NCBI GenBank assembly: GCA_026745465.1
Contig: JACYXH010000278.1
Location: 1,624,720-1,688,719, forward strand
DNA: 64,000 nt
Source: Lota lota
Lineage: Eukaryota > Chordata > Actinopteri > Gadiformes > Lotidae
Direction of reading: 5' to 3'
Position numbers and translations under genes: made by a program. Position 1 is the first letter of the stretch. The number at the start of each line of letters is the position of its first letter. Shown in pieces: positions 1 to 10,993 of this stretch. The notes beneath the pieces were generated by a model, which did no database searches, was not told the DNA's origin, and worked only from the letters and a program-made list of their open reading frames with translations.

Positions 1-1756
1 CAATTTAAATAGTAGGATAAATAAAACCATGTGATGTCGATTGGTCAGCCGGCAAAGCTACATCACAAAGTTTCTTAAAAATTACTTTTATGTTTTTATA
101 TTATAATATAAATTGGATATAATTCAAGATTTTAAGATTATGGAAAATTAAGCTATTCGTTTGGATATGCTTGGGTCCATAGGTTGAGGTTTAGCATAAA
201 GTCATCACCCATGTTTTCAGGCATGATCTGACAAGACTATGTGTAATTAATGGTAATGACCGCCTCATTGAAATCTGCCTCTTTTAGAATCTCACTGAAT
301 TCTACTGAATAATTGTGTTGTTATCGTTGTTATTATCATTGATCATTATCATCTATTCTAAATGTCTGGGTCCAAGGTCCAACCGTCACAATAATATAAT
401 GAAGTAACTTATTTGGATTTTGAAATTTGAGAATAATGTGTAATGTTCAGGTTTAATATCCTATGCTTTTTCTAGATAAACTGCAATAAAGAAAAATAAC
501 TGCAGACTCTAAAATAGTTTCGTCTTGAAAACAGCACATTATAGCATCTTTGAATTCTGATTTATGGACCAGCTGGAAGTGGAAAATCCATATTTATAAA
601 TTATGTTGACAGTGTTGATCAAAACAGAATAACCAGCCCTGCACTGGCCAATAGCTGTGGACTAACTAACCCAGAACTAGCCGAGATCGACAGGCCCACT
701 TTCACCCTCAATGTAAGATCATTTAGAAAAAAGTCCTCACACACCTTCCATTAACACCTTGATAAGTAACTACTGATCCTTCTGTGCTATTACAAATAAC
801 TAAAGCTGGTTGTAGGATGTTTGGAAACACGCTCACAGGCTTACATTTCTTTGGTACAGAAAAACTGCTACTACTTATCGTATTCAATTTATATCTGCTG
901 TATCAATATCATTATCAATTACTGCATCAGAAATACAAAAATCCACAAATGCATATTTAACAATGGAAATTCCATTTGCCTTTTATAATAGTACAAAACG
1001 TATGAAATCCAAAAATAGAACCCAGGACAACATCACCCGTTTGCCTTCAACGACACCATGGGCTTGGAACGGATCAGAGGAGTCTGTGTGGATGACATTA
1101 AACTGGCCATGAAGGGACACGTGAAAGAGAATTACAAGGTGAAACAAACGTTTTTAATTGGTATTGTTGTTTATATTGTTGACTTTAATTATACCACGGC
1201 CAGTGAAAATTCCAGCGTTGTGGTGTTCAGATAACGGTACGACTAGAGTCTCATCGCCAAGGTCGGAGTGGGGAAAACCATTAAGGCCGGGATATATAGC
1301 GCAAAATATATCCCAAGACGGGACTCGCCACCTCCAAAAGGAAAAAAGTTAACAGTTAATCACTATCTCCACCTATTCAAAGAACCGCTAGAGCACAATA
1401 CCCTATTCAATTGACTGATACACTAGAGAGTTAAAATAGCAGTTTAACCAACACAAACATTAAATAACAAAGACCTTTCAACAATACTGTAATTATAGTA
1501 GCCCGACTAGTGTGACACATGTATCGCGTGTGGCGCGCACACCCACGCACACACGCCATGCACGTACGAGGACAGAAGACGTTGCGTTGTCTTAAAGGTA
1601 TAATATATGTATTAACCTGATCAGTGGTCACCTGGTTAGAGTCCGCTTTCCTGTGTGCATGCTACATTGAATGTACACTTAACCTTTGCTATAAACGTGG
1701 TCATTGATTGACCACGCCTACAAATAATATTTGTTTTAATTTCAGTATATGAAGAA

Positions 1757-2090
1757 ATAACCACATTCACAATTTTCATTCGCAATGTTATTATAGGAAG
1801 TACGACACAAGTAAACAAAATAAGCTGGACATAAAAAAAAATCAAAAGTACAACTGACTTGACCATTGTGTCCTCATATCGTAAATCTAACTTTTAATCA
1901 GCAATTTAGTTTGTGTTCTTTGCCGTTGCACGTATTGTTTGTGAGGCTAGACAAATGGGCAATACAGCAGAGCATACGTAATGGTCAAATCATTTTTACT
2001 TTTGAAAAAAAAAAAATATGTCCACGCTTATTTCGTTTAGTTGTCGTTCTTCCTATAATAATTTCATTGCGCTGCATGAATGTGGTTTAT
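1757..2090. repeat. long inverted repeat 1 in intron of IFI44-like copy A
   Basis: The left arm (about 1757-1867) and right arm (about 1981-2090) are reverse complements with some mismatches and small gaps. Matching blocks include ataaccacattca against tgaatgtggttta, the TATAGGAAG region against CTTCCTATA, and the gacataaaa...tcaaaagta block near the loop. The loop is about 110 bp. It could be a foldback or MITE-type DNA element. Copy B's matching intron does not show it. Confidence 0.65.
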
Positions 2091-2160
2091 TTATTTTGCT
2101 CGAGGGAAATGTTTCAAATTATATCAAGCCGCAAAATTGGGGTCCAAGCACCTCGTTGTG

Positions 2161-2377
2161 CCATAATGTTTTGAATTTCAAAAGCCATTTAATTGTGTAT
2201 ATGGAAATGTAAACACCTTTGAATTCATAACATTGAAATATTTACTTTGAAAACAGGGTCATCTGAATTGTTTCGTTTTGAATCAACCTCAAATATGGCA
2301 TTTCATGATTAGAAATATTTTTTTCATTGTTTACTAATTGTGATTAAAAATGATCCAATATTCAAAATACGATAGTC

Positions 2378-2438
<61 letters not shown>

Positions 2439-2645
2439 GAAATACGGATCAGAAAATTCTAGTGATTTGAACTTTTTCTTTAATTCTTGAGCAGTTTTCT
2501 TTGATCACATGACCAAGATGAATTCTAAACGAATAAATTCAGATGACCCCGTTTTCAAAGTATAATAATTTAATGTTATGTATTCGAAGGTGCTTGAATT
2601 TCCATATGCAAAATTACATGGCTTTTGTAATTTAAAACATTATGG
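2161..2645. repeat. long inverted repeat 2 (foldback element) with AT-rich centre
   Basis: The left arm begins ccataatgttttgaattt at 2161. The right arm (about 2515-2645) ends with its complement, cattatgg. The arms pair over about 120 bp with scattered mismatches; both contain the block tttgaaaac-gggtcatctgaat. The centre holds a simple AT run at 2380-2436. No clear target duplication is seen at the outer ends, so the class (MITE or other foldback element) is open. It is absent at the matching place in copy B (near 46380-46450), so it arrived after the duplication or was lost from B. Confidence 0.7.
2380..2436. repeat. (AT)n microsatellite
   Basis: About 28 AT dinucleotides without interruption, at the centre of the inverted repeat at 2161-2645. 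Confidence 0.97.
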
Positions 2646-3434
2646 AAGTGATTTGCTACCATCGGTACTTACAACATTCACAAACTTTTGTGGTCCTAAT
2701 ATGATTAGAAAAAGTCGTTTTCATATACACTTGTAGTGCATACAATATCAGTTGGACCTGTAACCATTTTTGTATGTTCTCTCTCTCTCAGTTCAATCCT
2801 GAGTCAGCATTGGATGACTCAAATGATTTCTACAAGAACCCCACTTCAAATGACAAATCTCACGTTTTGGTCTGTGTTGTTGCTGTCAATGATGTGACAG
2901 ATGAAGAGATAATTAAGAAAATTATTAAGGTCAGACTGGCTACCAGAGACCTTGGTAAGAGGAAATGTTCATTGGTGGTCCAGCACTGTTCCCTTGACTC
3001 TGTCATGGGAGTAGTGCTGGCCAATATGTTGTTGTTTTTTCACTGTAAACCACTGCAAATCCACCTATCATACAAGGACGCTGAACAATATAAACATATT
3101 TTTTATTGCCAGTTTTTTGGTAATAACATGAAATTACATGAAAGTTTGATAGGGCAAATTCCTTACTTCATATTTTCTGTTGCTACAATGAATTAGGAAA
3201 AATAAAAAGGTGACTTGTGTTTATGTCCTGTCTGTATTAAGGGATTCCACAAATAGCCAGTGTAACGAAAATAGATGAAAAAGCTTGCCCTTGCTTTCAA
3301 GAAGACATAAAAAATGTATACAAAAGCATGTACATCAAGGATGCGGTAAGTCTAGTATAAATTATTATACGTACAACACAACAGCATAATTGGCTACTTT
3401 TTTTCGAAGGGCATCCAGAGCTTGAAGGGGGAGA

Positions 3435-3680
3435 TTTAATTATATCTAGATATAGATATAGATATCTAGATAGCTATATATTTCTAGATAGAGATATATA
3501 GATAGAGATAAATGGAGAGATAGCGATACAATAGATATCTAGGGATAGATAGAAATAGATATCTAGAGTTAGAAATATATAGATTTATTTTATAGAGTAT
3601 AGAGATCGATATCTATAGATATAGATACATAAATATATAGCTGGATATCGATATCGATATAGAAATATATATATATGGCC
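3435..3680. repeat. degenerate (TAGA)n/(GATATA)n simple repeat
   Basis: An intronic stretch made almost wholly of taga, gata and atat words (for example gatagagataaat and gatatcgatatcgatata), ending in an AT run near 3666-3676. It lies in the intron between exons 4 and 5 of the copy A pseudogene. Confidence 0.85.
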
Positions 3681-4156
3681 ACTTAAACTACAATGGCTAA
3701 CATTAATTTGAGATTAACTCTTCCCGAGGTTTTTCTTATTTTAAGTTTGTATCTTGTATGAAAATAAATGTATAAATGCTTATGAAGGATGGGACACTGG
3801 TCCCCAAAAGTTTAAATTGTTCTCTTTTCTCAAGTAAAGGAACACTCCTAATAATTATTTCTTTATGCAAATAATTTTTTATCAATAAGGACATATCACC
3901 GAAAAGATAAGACCTCTCATCTCAAGTACTAATTTACTTTTCACAGATGCAGAAGTTTAGTGCAGCGGTGGGATTCCCAATGAACGGCATCTTTCCCGTG
4001 AAGAACTACCATGAAGAAGTCGACTTGAAGGACGATGTTGATATGCTGATACTAAGTGCGCTGAGAAAGCTCCTTGATCTTGCAAATTACCGTTTAAATG
4101 CTACCTGTTTGGCAGCCACTAACCAACGGCCCAAAAATGTAACTAACATTTTCTAA

Positions 4157-4781
4157 GTCAGGGTACAATATGCAAATACAATTCGTTTACAATGTGCTCT
4201 AAAACACATTCTGTGGGTAGACACTAACGTTAAAGCTACTGGGATTCAGGTTAAATGCTCTGATTCTGCAGTAGAGAAATCTCAACATAGTTTGTTAGCA
4301 AACCTTGCTTTTTGGAATGTGGGCGGGATTGTTATTTAGATAAAAAATAAACAACCCCAAAAAACTCCCCTCCCTCTGTTCTGTCCCTACTCACATTTCT
4401 TCACTATTGAGTAGTGTTGCATTTCATGCACCTGTGATTAACAGGCAAGATGGATTGCCCGAACCAATCATGGAAGAGCTTCCCTGATTGGTCAGAAATA
4501 ACCCAGGAGCAGTCTAAAATCTAAATTGTGCCTGCCTCTGTATGAGCCAATCATCTGAAAACAGATATTCTCAAAACTCACTAACAGCTAATAAATTACA
4601 CACGGCTCTTAAAATCATACCTACATCACCTTTAAATGAATGATTGCATTCATGACACTTGTTAGGCCTCATGTTTGTTTTGAATTTTGGCTCACTGCTG
4701 TGATCTGATTTAAATTCTAAATCTGCCAATTAAGTTTAAACATTGAAAAAGTCCTAGGTAGACTACAATTGCCTTTCCTGG
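4157..4781. other. 3' flank of IFI44-like copy A
   Basis: Non-coding sequence after the copy A stop. Parts align with the 3' flank of copy B (near 47700-47980), for example the shared ttggctcactgctgtgatc-gatt block. The alignment is broken by the Gmr1-like insertion at 4782 and resumes at 18119. No gene is seen here. Confidence 0.7.
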
Positions 4782-5068
4782 TGTTACGGACGTAGTGTGT
4801 TTTTGTGTGACTAACTGTGTTCTCTCCCCAGCCTACTGTTTGTCCCTCCTCATTCAGCACTCAAGCAATCAGGCAAATGGAGTACACCTGCTCAGAATAG
4901 GGCTATATAAGCTGGGAGCGTCCCAGAGCACGGGAGCCGGGGGGGGACAAGCTCGGCTAAGAGAAAGAGACTCTGAAAACTTGAAGCGATTCATAAATAC
5001 AAGGGGTTCTAAAACAGGGAATAAGTCCGTTTGAGTAGCGGGCGTGGGAGGGTGGAAGCTCTGCCAAG

Positions 5069-6127
5069 ATGGCAGGGACGGAGAGTGACGGTGGCGAAAG
5101 TAGTATGTTGTTGAGTGAGGAGGAAGAGAGAAGGGATGGTGATTGGAACGAGGTAGTAAATAGGAAAAGGAAGGAGAGTGGTAGGAAAAGGAAAAAAGAA
5201 CATTCTGGCGCTAGTGGGTCGGATAATGAGAGAGACGTTGGGAGGAGAGGTCAGAACACCGGAGTGACTAATATGGTGGTAAGGTTTGAGGAAGAAGGGG
5301 GAGTGAAGAAATTTGATCCTATAAAGTTGACACAAATCATTCAAAGGCAAGTTGGTGAGGTGAGGTATGCGAGGGTTTTGGGGGATGGTAATTTGCTAAT
5401 AGGCTGTAATACAGAAGAGGAGGTGGAAAAGGTGAAAAAATTGACTAGCGTTGGGAAAGTTAAGATATCTCGGGTTGTACGGGTGGGGGAAAAGAGGTTC
5501 AGTGGTTGTAAGGGGGTGGTGTTTGGGATTTCCCTAAATGTCAGTATGAAGGTATTGATGGAGAACTTGAAGGTGAGGACTAATTCCATAAGGAATGTGA
5601 GGAGACTGACCGCTGGAGTGGAAAAAAGGGAAACTGAAGGTATCGTGATAGAATTTGAGGGAGGGATGCTACCTAAGGAGGTGTATCTTGGCTTTCTGAA
5701 GTATAATATAAGAGAGTTTGTACCGAAGCCTATGAGGTGTTTCAACTGTCAGGAATTTGGGCATGTAGTCAGAATGTGTAAAAGAAAGAGGAGATGTGCT
5801 AGATGTGGTGGGGATCATGAGTATGGAAAGTGTGGAGAGGGTGTAAAACCAAGGTGCTGTAATTGTGGAGGCAGTCACAGCGTTGCTTATTGGGGTTGTG
5901 AGGTGTTGAAAAGGGAGGTGGATGTGCAACAGATAAGAGTAAGGGGAAAAGTTTCATATGCTGAGGCAGTCAAGATGGCAGGCCAGAAAAGACAGGTGGA
6001 AGGAGAAGATTCCAGAGAGATAGAAGCGGTAAAAGCACAGCAGGAGAAACAGAAAGTTTGGAGAGAGAAGAAGAACTTGGTAACGTTTATAGCGGGAGTT
6101 ATTAATGCGACCTGTGAGATTAAATAA
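5069..6127 (+). CDS. LINE ORF1: nucleic-acid-binding protein with three CCHC knuckles
   Basis: A 352-residue gag-like ORF1 protein that would coat LINE RNA. The start ATG at 5069 sits in a good context (gccaagATGg) and is the first ATG of a long open frame. The N-terminus (residues 1-60) is acidic and then Lys/Arg-rich. A central region of about 100-220 resembles the RRM-like or esterase-free middle part of I-type ORF1 proteins, but I cannot assign it firmly. From residue 224 come three zinc knuckles: CFNCQEFGHVVRMC (CX2CX4HX4C), CARCGGDHEYGKC (CX2CX3HX4C) and CCNCGGSHSVAYWGC (CX2CX3HX6C). The C-terminus is basic and charged. The frame ends 134 bp before the ORF2 ATG. No internal break is seen. 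Confidence 0.9.
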   Translation: MAGTESDGGESSMLLSEEEERRDGDWNEVVNRKRKESGRKRKKEHSGASGSDNERDVGRRGQNTGVTNMVVRFEEEGGVKKFDPIKLTQIIQRQVGEVRYARVLGDGNLLIGCNTEEEVEKVKKLTSVGKVKISRVVRVGEKRFSGCKGVVFGISLNVSMKVLMENLKVRTNSIRNVRRLTAGVEKRETEGIVIEFEGGMLPKEVYLGFLKYNIREFVPKPMRCFNCQEFGHVVRMCKRKRRCARCGGDHEYGKCGEGVKPRCCNCGGSHSVAYWGCEVLKREVDVQQIRVRGKVSYAEAVKMAGQKRQVEGEDSREIEAVKAQQEKQKVWREKKNLVTFIAGVINATCEIK

Positions 6128-6261
6128 AAAACTGAACGGATTCAGATTATTGTGAAAGCAGCAGAGCATCATTTGGGTATGAGAGGGCTAAAATGGGAAG
6201 AGGTGAATGAGCTTAGAGTACAAGCTAGCCAAGAGCTAACGTGTTTGAGTTGATATTAATA

Positions 6262-9200
6262 ATGTTGTTAATTCTACAATGGAATGCAAGGAGTTTATTA
6301 TCAAATGGACAAGATTTCAAGCAGTTTATTGTAAGTAGGAGAGATAAACCAGACATTGTTTGTGTTCAAGAGTCCTGGTTACTTCCTAGTCTAGACTTTA
6401 TTTTATATGGGTATTTGGCGGTGAGAAGAGATAGAAGAGACGGGAGAGGTGGAGGATGTGTCACTTTTATAAAACAAGGCCTTCCTTATAGAGTACTGGG
6501 TATAGGGAATGAACAGGAATATGTGGTAGTGAAGGTATGGGCTGTGGAATTGGAGTTGGTCATTGTAAATTATTATAATCCCTGCAAGAAACTAGAGTTA
6601 CACTTACTTGAGGAGGTAGAAGGGCAGGATAGTAGGAACATTATATGGTGCAGTGATTTTAATGGGCACAATGTGTTGTGGGGGAGTGATAGCACGGATA
6701 AAAATGGGCTGGTGCTTGAGGAGCTGTTAGATGAGAGGAACCTGGTTTGTTTAAATGATGGTAGTAAAACGAGAATAGATATTACGGTGGGTAAAGAATC
6801 TGTGCTTGATCTCACATTCGTATCTAATACTATAGCATCAATATGTGATTGGTTTGTGTATCAGGAGGGGACCATAGGGAGCGATCATTATCCAATCTGG
6901 TGTAAGATAAATGTTAATACCTCGTTGGTTAGCGAAGGATTGGGTGGGAAATGGATCCTTGAAAAGGCAAATTGGGGGACATTTTTGCAGGTTAGTGACA
7001 AATGTCTAAATCAGGTAAATGCAGAAATGTCTATAGAGACGCTTGATAGCTACATAAAGCAGGGCATAATATTGGCAGCATTGGAATCCATTCCTAAAAG
7101 TAAAGGTAGTAAGAAGAGGAAAGTAGTGCCCTGGTGGGATGATGAGTGTAAGGAAGCTGTGAGGAATAGAAACAGGGCTTTCAGAATAGTGAAACGAACT
7201 CATAATTTTCAGCATATGATACAATACAAGCAAGCTCAGGCTGTAGTGCGGAGGACAGTGAGGCATGCAAAAAGGTCTCATTGGAGGAATTATTGTGATA
7301 CGATTGGTAGCACAACGCAAGTGGGTGAGGTGTGGAGTATGATAAAAAAGATGGGAGGTGATAGAAGGGAGTGGAGTTATCCAGTTCTGACTGAAGGGGA
7401 TGTGACAGCAGTAACTAATACGGAAAAGGCAGAGTTGATGGCTATGACATTTGTTAAAGTGCATAGCTCGGATAATTTGTCTGTAGATGAGAAAAGAGGC
7501 AGGGGTAAAATGAAAGCGGACAACGTGGAGGCTCTATGCAGGAAAGTTAAGTGTGATGGTGATGGTCTGAGTGTCCCTTTCAGTATGGGGGAATTGAGGA
7601 AAGCACTGGATAAGTCGGGTATGACCGCGCCTGGTAAAGATGAGGTTTGTTATAGCATGATAAAGCATTTAAATTCTGATGGCCTGGAGAAATTATTGTT
7701 GTTATATAACAAAGTTTGGGAGGAGGGTTACATGCCAGAGAGTTGGAAAGAGGCGCTGATTGTACCAATAAGGAAACCAGGTAAAGATCCAAGTAGGCCT
7801 GGGAATTATAGGCCAATTGCATTGACTTCTCACATTTGTAAACTAATGGAGCGTATGATAAATGAGAGGTTAGTACATTTCATTGAAAGTAGAGGCATGA
7901 TGGCAGCTTATCAAAGTGGTTTTCGGAAAGGTAGGAACACTATGGATCCAGTGGTGTGTTTAGAGGATGAAATAAGGAAAGCCCAAGTAAATAAAGAGAC
8001 AGTGGTTGCAGTGTTTTTTGATGTTGAGAAAGCATATGATATGCTATGGACTGAGGGACTGCTAATAAAGTTACATAAGATCGGAGTTGGGGGGAATATG
8101 TTCAATTGGATAATGGATTTTTTGGATAAAAGGACCATTCGAGTGAAGATAGGTTCTGAGGTATCCAGCATATTTGTTGTTAAAAATGGGACACCTCAGG
8201 GGAGTGTAGTGAGTCCGACGCTTTTCTCCATTATGATAAATGATGTATTTGTGAATATTCCGATGGACATAGGTAGATCACTGTTTGCTGATGACGGAGC
8301 TATGTGGAAAAGAGGGAGAAATATTGATTATTTGATTAAGAAAATGCAGGATGCAGTTACGCGAGTTGCAGACTGGGGAGCTCAGTGGGGTTTTAAATTT
8401 TCAGTGGAAAAAAACTAAAACTATGTTCTTTACAAGGAAGAAACTCCATGGTTGTAATCTGACATTATATGGAAATGACTTGGAGAGAGTTGATACTTTT
8501 CGTTTTTTAGGTGTGTATTTTGATATGAGACTGACGTGGAAAGAGCATGTTAGACAGGTGGTTAGTAAATGTAGAAAGGTGATCAATGTTATGAGATGTC
8601 TTGCAGGATTGGAGTGGGGGGCTGATTTTACGTCAATGAAGTATATTTATAAAGTCTTAATACGATCGAGGTTGGATTATGGTAGTATTGTATATGGATC
8701 TGCAGCTAAATCTGTTCTGTCTGATCTGGATGTTATTCAGGCCCGTGCTCTGAGGATTTGTTTGGGGTCGATGAAAACTGCCCCAGTTTGTGCTCTGCAA
8801 GTTGAGACAGGTGAAATGCCGTTGTGGCTCCGTCGGAAACAGCTTATGGCCAATTATTGGATACATTTAAAAGGTCATGATGAATGGCATCCTACAAAGA
8901 GGGTATTGGAGAATAGCTGGGAGAGGGGTAAAGAGCGAAAGGGAAGTTTTGGATGGATAGGCGAGGAAATAGCAGAGCAGATGAAAGTCCAAGGAATTGA
9001 GTTTTGCCCAGCTGTCCTGTGGCCTGTTGTGCCAGCCTGGATGCTGAATATTGCATGTGTAGATCTGGAGTTGCTGAATATCAAGTGCAGGAATAAGACC
9101 GTAGACATAGTTCAAGAATATTATGACTATAGAGATAGAAATTATGGTGGTTATGTACAGCTTTTTACTGATGGCTCGAAAGATTTACTGACAGGAGCAA

Positions 9201-10024
9201 CGGGGGCTGCAGTGGTGATTCCCAGTTATCAGACTGGAGTCAGTAGGAGAACTTCAGACTATTTAAGTGTGTATGCAGTTGAAATGCTTGGACTTTTGTT
9301 AGCTGTACGATGGGTGGAAGAGGTGATGGTGCGCAATGTACTCATTTGTAGTGACTCAGTGTCAGCGCTGTCAACTCTCAAATCAGGATCAGCCAGTAGT
9401 CACCAAGAACTTGTGTATGAAATTTTGTTTATAAATTCAAGGCTTGTTGATCAGGGTGTGAATGTGGTGTTCATGTGGGTCCCTGCTCATGCAGGAATAC
9501 CAGGTAATGAACGAGTGGATAAATTGGCAAAGGAGGCGGTTAAGAAGGGTAATGTAGAACTGAATAATAAGCTCTCAAAATCAGAAGGGAAAAGCATTGT
9601 GTGGGAAGAAATTTCCAAACAGTGGCAACAGTATTGGGATGGTGGAAATAAAGGGAGGAAATTGCATAGGATTCAGGCTAAAGTAGGCCATGGAGGGGTG
9701 AGCTACAGTGGATTTAAACGACAAGATCAAGTAATTATCAGCAAGCTGAGAATTGGACACAGTAGGTTAAATAGTACACTTTTTATATTGGGAAAACATC
9801 CGACTGGCTATTGTAGTTTGTGTGGGGAAATGGAGACAGTGGAGCATGTCTTGATGTCATGCAAGAAATATATTCGTGAAAGAGGGGTTATGTTTGCTGG
9901 ACTACAGAAATTAGGTTTAGTTGGACGCAGGATTACAGAAGTCCTTGAGAGTGGAGTTACCATTAACGGAAGGAAATATTTATTTGCGTTTTTAAAAGAC
10001 ACTGGCCTATTTAGTAAATTGTAG
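6262..10024 (+). CDS. LINE ORF2: endonuclease, reverse transcriptase and RNase H (one frameshift)
   Basis: The protein nicks the target and reverse transcribes LINE RNA. The first ATG is at 6262. Endonuclease motifs: LQWNARSLL near the start, VCVQESWL, SDFNGHN and GSDHYPI. RT motifs: the AYQSGFRKGRNTMD block, VFFDVEKAYD, GTPQGSVVSPTLF and LFADDGAMW (FADD at about 8284-8295). After the RT comes RNase H with LFTDGSKD, AVEMLGLL, CSDSVSAL and PAHAGIPGNERVDKLAKEA, which supplies the acidic residues. A zinc motif, CSLCGEMETVEHVLMSC, is near the end. The frame is open from 6262 to 8418 and again from 8351 to 10024. The shift falls in a run of seven A at 8408-8414; one extra A explains it. That could be a true mutation or a homopolymer sequencing error. 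Everything else looks intact. Confidence 0.9.
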
Positions 10025-10441
10025 TTTAAATGAGTGATATGAATAAATAGATAGTGGGCAGTAATGCAACGACTTGGATGCCAACTGCCGTTAAAACTCA
10101 AAGAAGAAGAAGAAGAAGGAAGAAGAAGAAGAGCACGGGAGCCAGTGGGCCATTCAGCAGATAACGTGCTGCATGTGTGGGAACTAGTTGATGAAGTGTT
10201 GTGTTTCTTATCTCGTTGAACGGGTAGAGTGAGCTATTTTGGTTAATTAGTGTTTAGTTGTAGTTTTGTTGACCAGTAGTTGTTTCCCTTTGTTTTCCCC
10301 TTTTGGGAAAGTGGTTTTTCGTTACCTTAATAAACCTTTTTGTTAACCTTTACCTCTGTCTGAGACTCCTCCTTGTCCCCCGGAAAAATATTCTTTGTTA
10401 CTCCCAAAATACCCCTGGATACCAATTGGGGTCGTAACAAG

Positions 10442-10459
10442 TGGGGGCTCATCCGGGAT
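10442..10459 (+). other. primer-binding site, tRNA-Pro type
   Basis: TGGGGGCTCATCCGGGAT lies two bases after the 5' LTR end. It differs at one position from the tRNA-Pro primer-binding site familiar from murine leukaemia viruses (GTCC for ATCC in the middle). Confidence 0.85.
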
Positions 10460-10993
10460 CGACAAGGAGAAGCTTTGATAGACGGCTCTGGTGGCTAGCG
10501 TGGTGAGTATCATTGTCTGGGTGGCCATGTGTTCAGCCTTTGCTAAACGGTTAATCTGCTTCCTCAGATAGATAGGAGAGTGTCCAGCTGGACTGTATTA
10601 GTCTTTCCTTCGGGCACTCATTTGTTATTTTACCTTTCTTGTTTTCGGAGTGAATCTTGGGCGGGGACTAGTTTCCCCGACGGAGGTAGGCGTTTCAGGG
10701 CTCCGGCCGCTGAAGTTTAGCCTTTCAAGTCGCCTCGAGCCCGGCAAGCTCCAGAAAATAGATAGATATAGCTTTGGTGTTAGGTAGGAATTGGGGAAGT
10801 AGTTTCTTATAAGGCTGGGCGTGGTATTCGCCTAACGCGTGTGTGTGGCACCGGGCATTGACGCTTATCACACTCTTCACCAGTGAAAGAGGACGTAAGG
10901 TGGCTAAATCAGTACGTGGGTGTGGTAGAACTATTTGTTTGTAGCTTAGCCTATCCTACTACGTGATTAGCTTCGGACTGCAGTCACTGTGGT
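10460..10993 (+). other. leader of the Gmr1-like element
   Basis: Untranslated leader between the primer-binding site and the gag-like frame. It is G/C-mixed with no long open frame. It would hold any packaging signal, but I cannot point to one. Confidence 0.6.

Larger units (their letters stand above)
500..4156 (+). pseudogene. IFI44-like GTPase, copy A (decayed paralogue)
   Basis: Copy A of an interferon-induced protein 44-like gene. Recognisable exons: about 500-712, 992-1138, 2792-2954, 3242-3345 and 3947-4156, with GT/AG borders matching copy B in position and phase. Readable parts are the P-loop [16 protein letters not shown], a TKID motif and a C-terminal block ending in TAA at 4154-4156. 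Against copy B the frame has stops at 515-517, 542-544, 551-553 and 1016-1018. Exons 3-5 are open and keep good splice signals. The family are cytosolic, interferon-induced GTPase-like proteins. Intron sequence flanking the P-loop exon is close to copy B, apart from an extra stretch of about 30 bp near 828-860. A first coding exon is not visible. I call it a pseudogene because four stops lie in the GTPase half; a shortened 3' transcript cannot be excluded. Confidence 0.85.
4939..10129 (+). mobile_element. I/Nimb-type LINE, full length, one visible frameshift
   Basis: A non-LTR retrotransposon of about 5.19 kb inserted in the Gmr1-like 5' LTR. It is flanked by a perfect 14-bp duplication AGAGCACGGGAGCC (4925-4938 and 10130-10143). 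It has a short 5' UTR, ORF1 (5069-6127) with zinc knuckles, and ORF2 with AP endonuclease, reverse transcriptase, RNase H and a C-terminal zinc motif. It ends in an AAG/GAA-type simple repeat (about 10099-10129) in place of poly(A). A C-terminal RNase H with APE-type endonuclease is typical of the I superfamily (I, Nimb and kin). The full 5' end, clean duplication and nearly open frames point to very recent movement. The clade within the superfamily is inferred. Confidence 0.93.
4782..10439 (+). repeat. 5' LTR of the Gmr1-like element, split by a LINE
   Basis: LTR sequence lies at 4782-4938 and 10144-10439. A TATA-like word (gggctatataagc, about 4903-4915) and a polyadenylation word (AATAAA, about 10329) match the unsplit 3' LTR. 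The interruption is the LINE at 4939-10129, with a 14-bp duplicated target. Confidence 0.92.

Noticed and set aside
1158-1352. Short open frame after the copy A second exon
   Set aside because: It begins inside the intron after a valid splice donor and has no similarity to the family.
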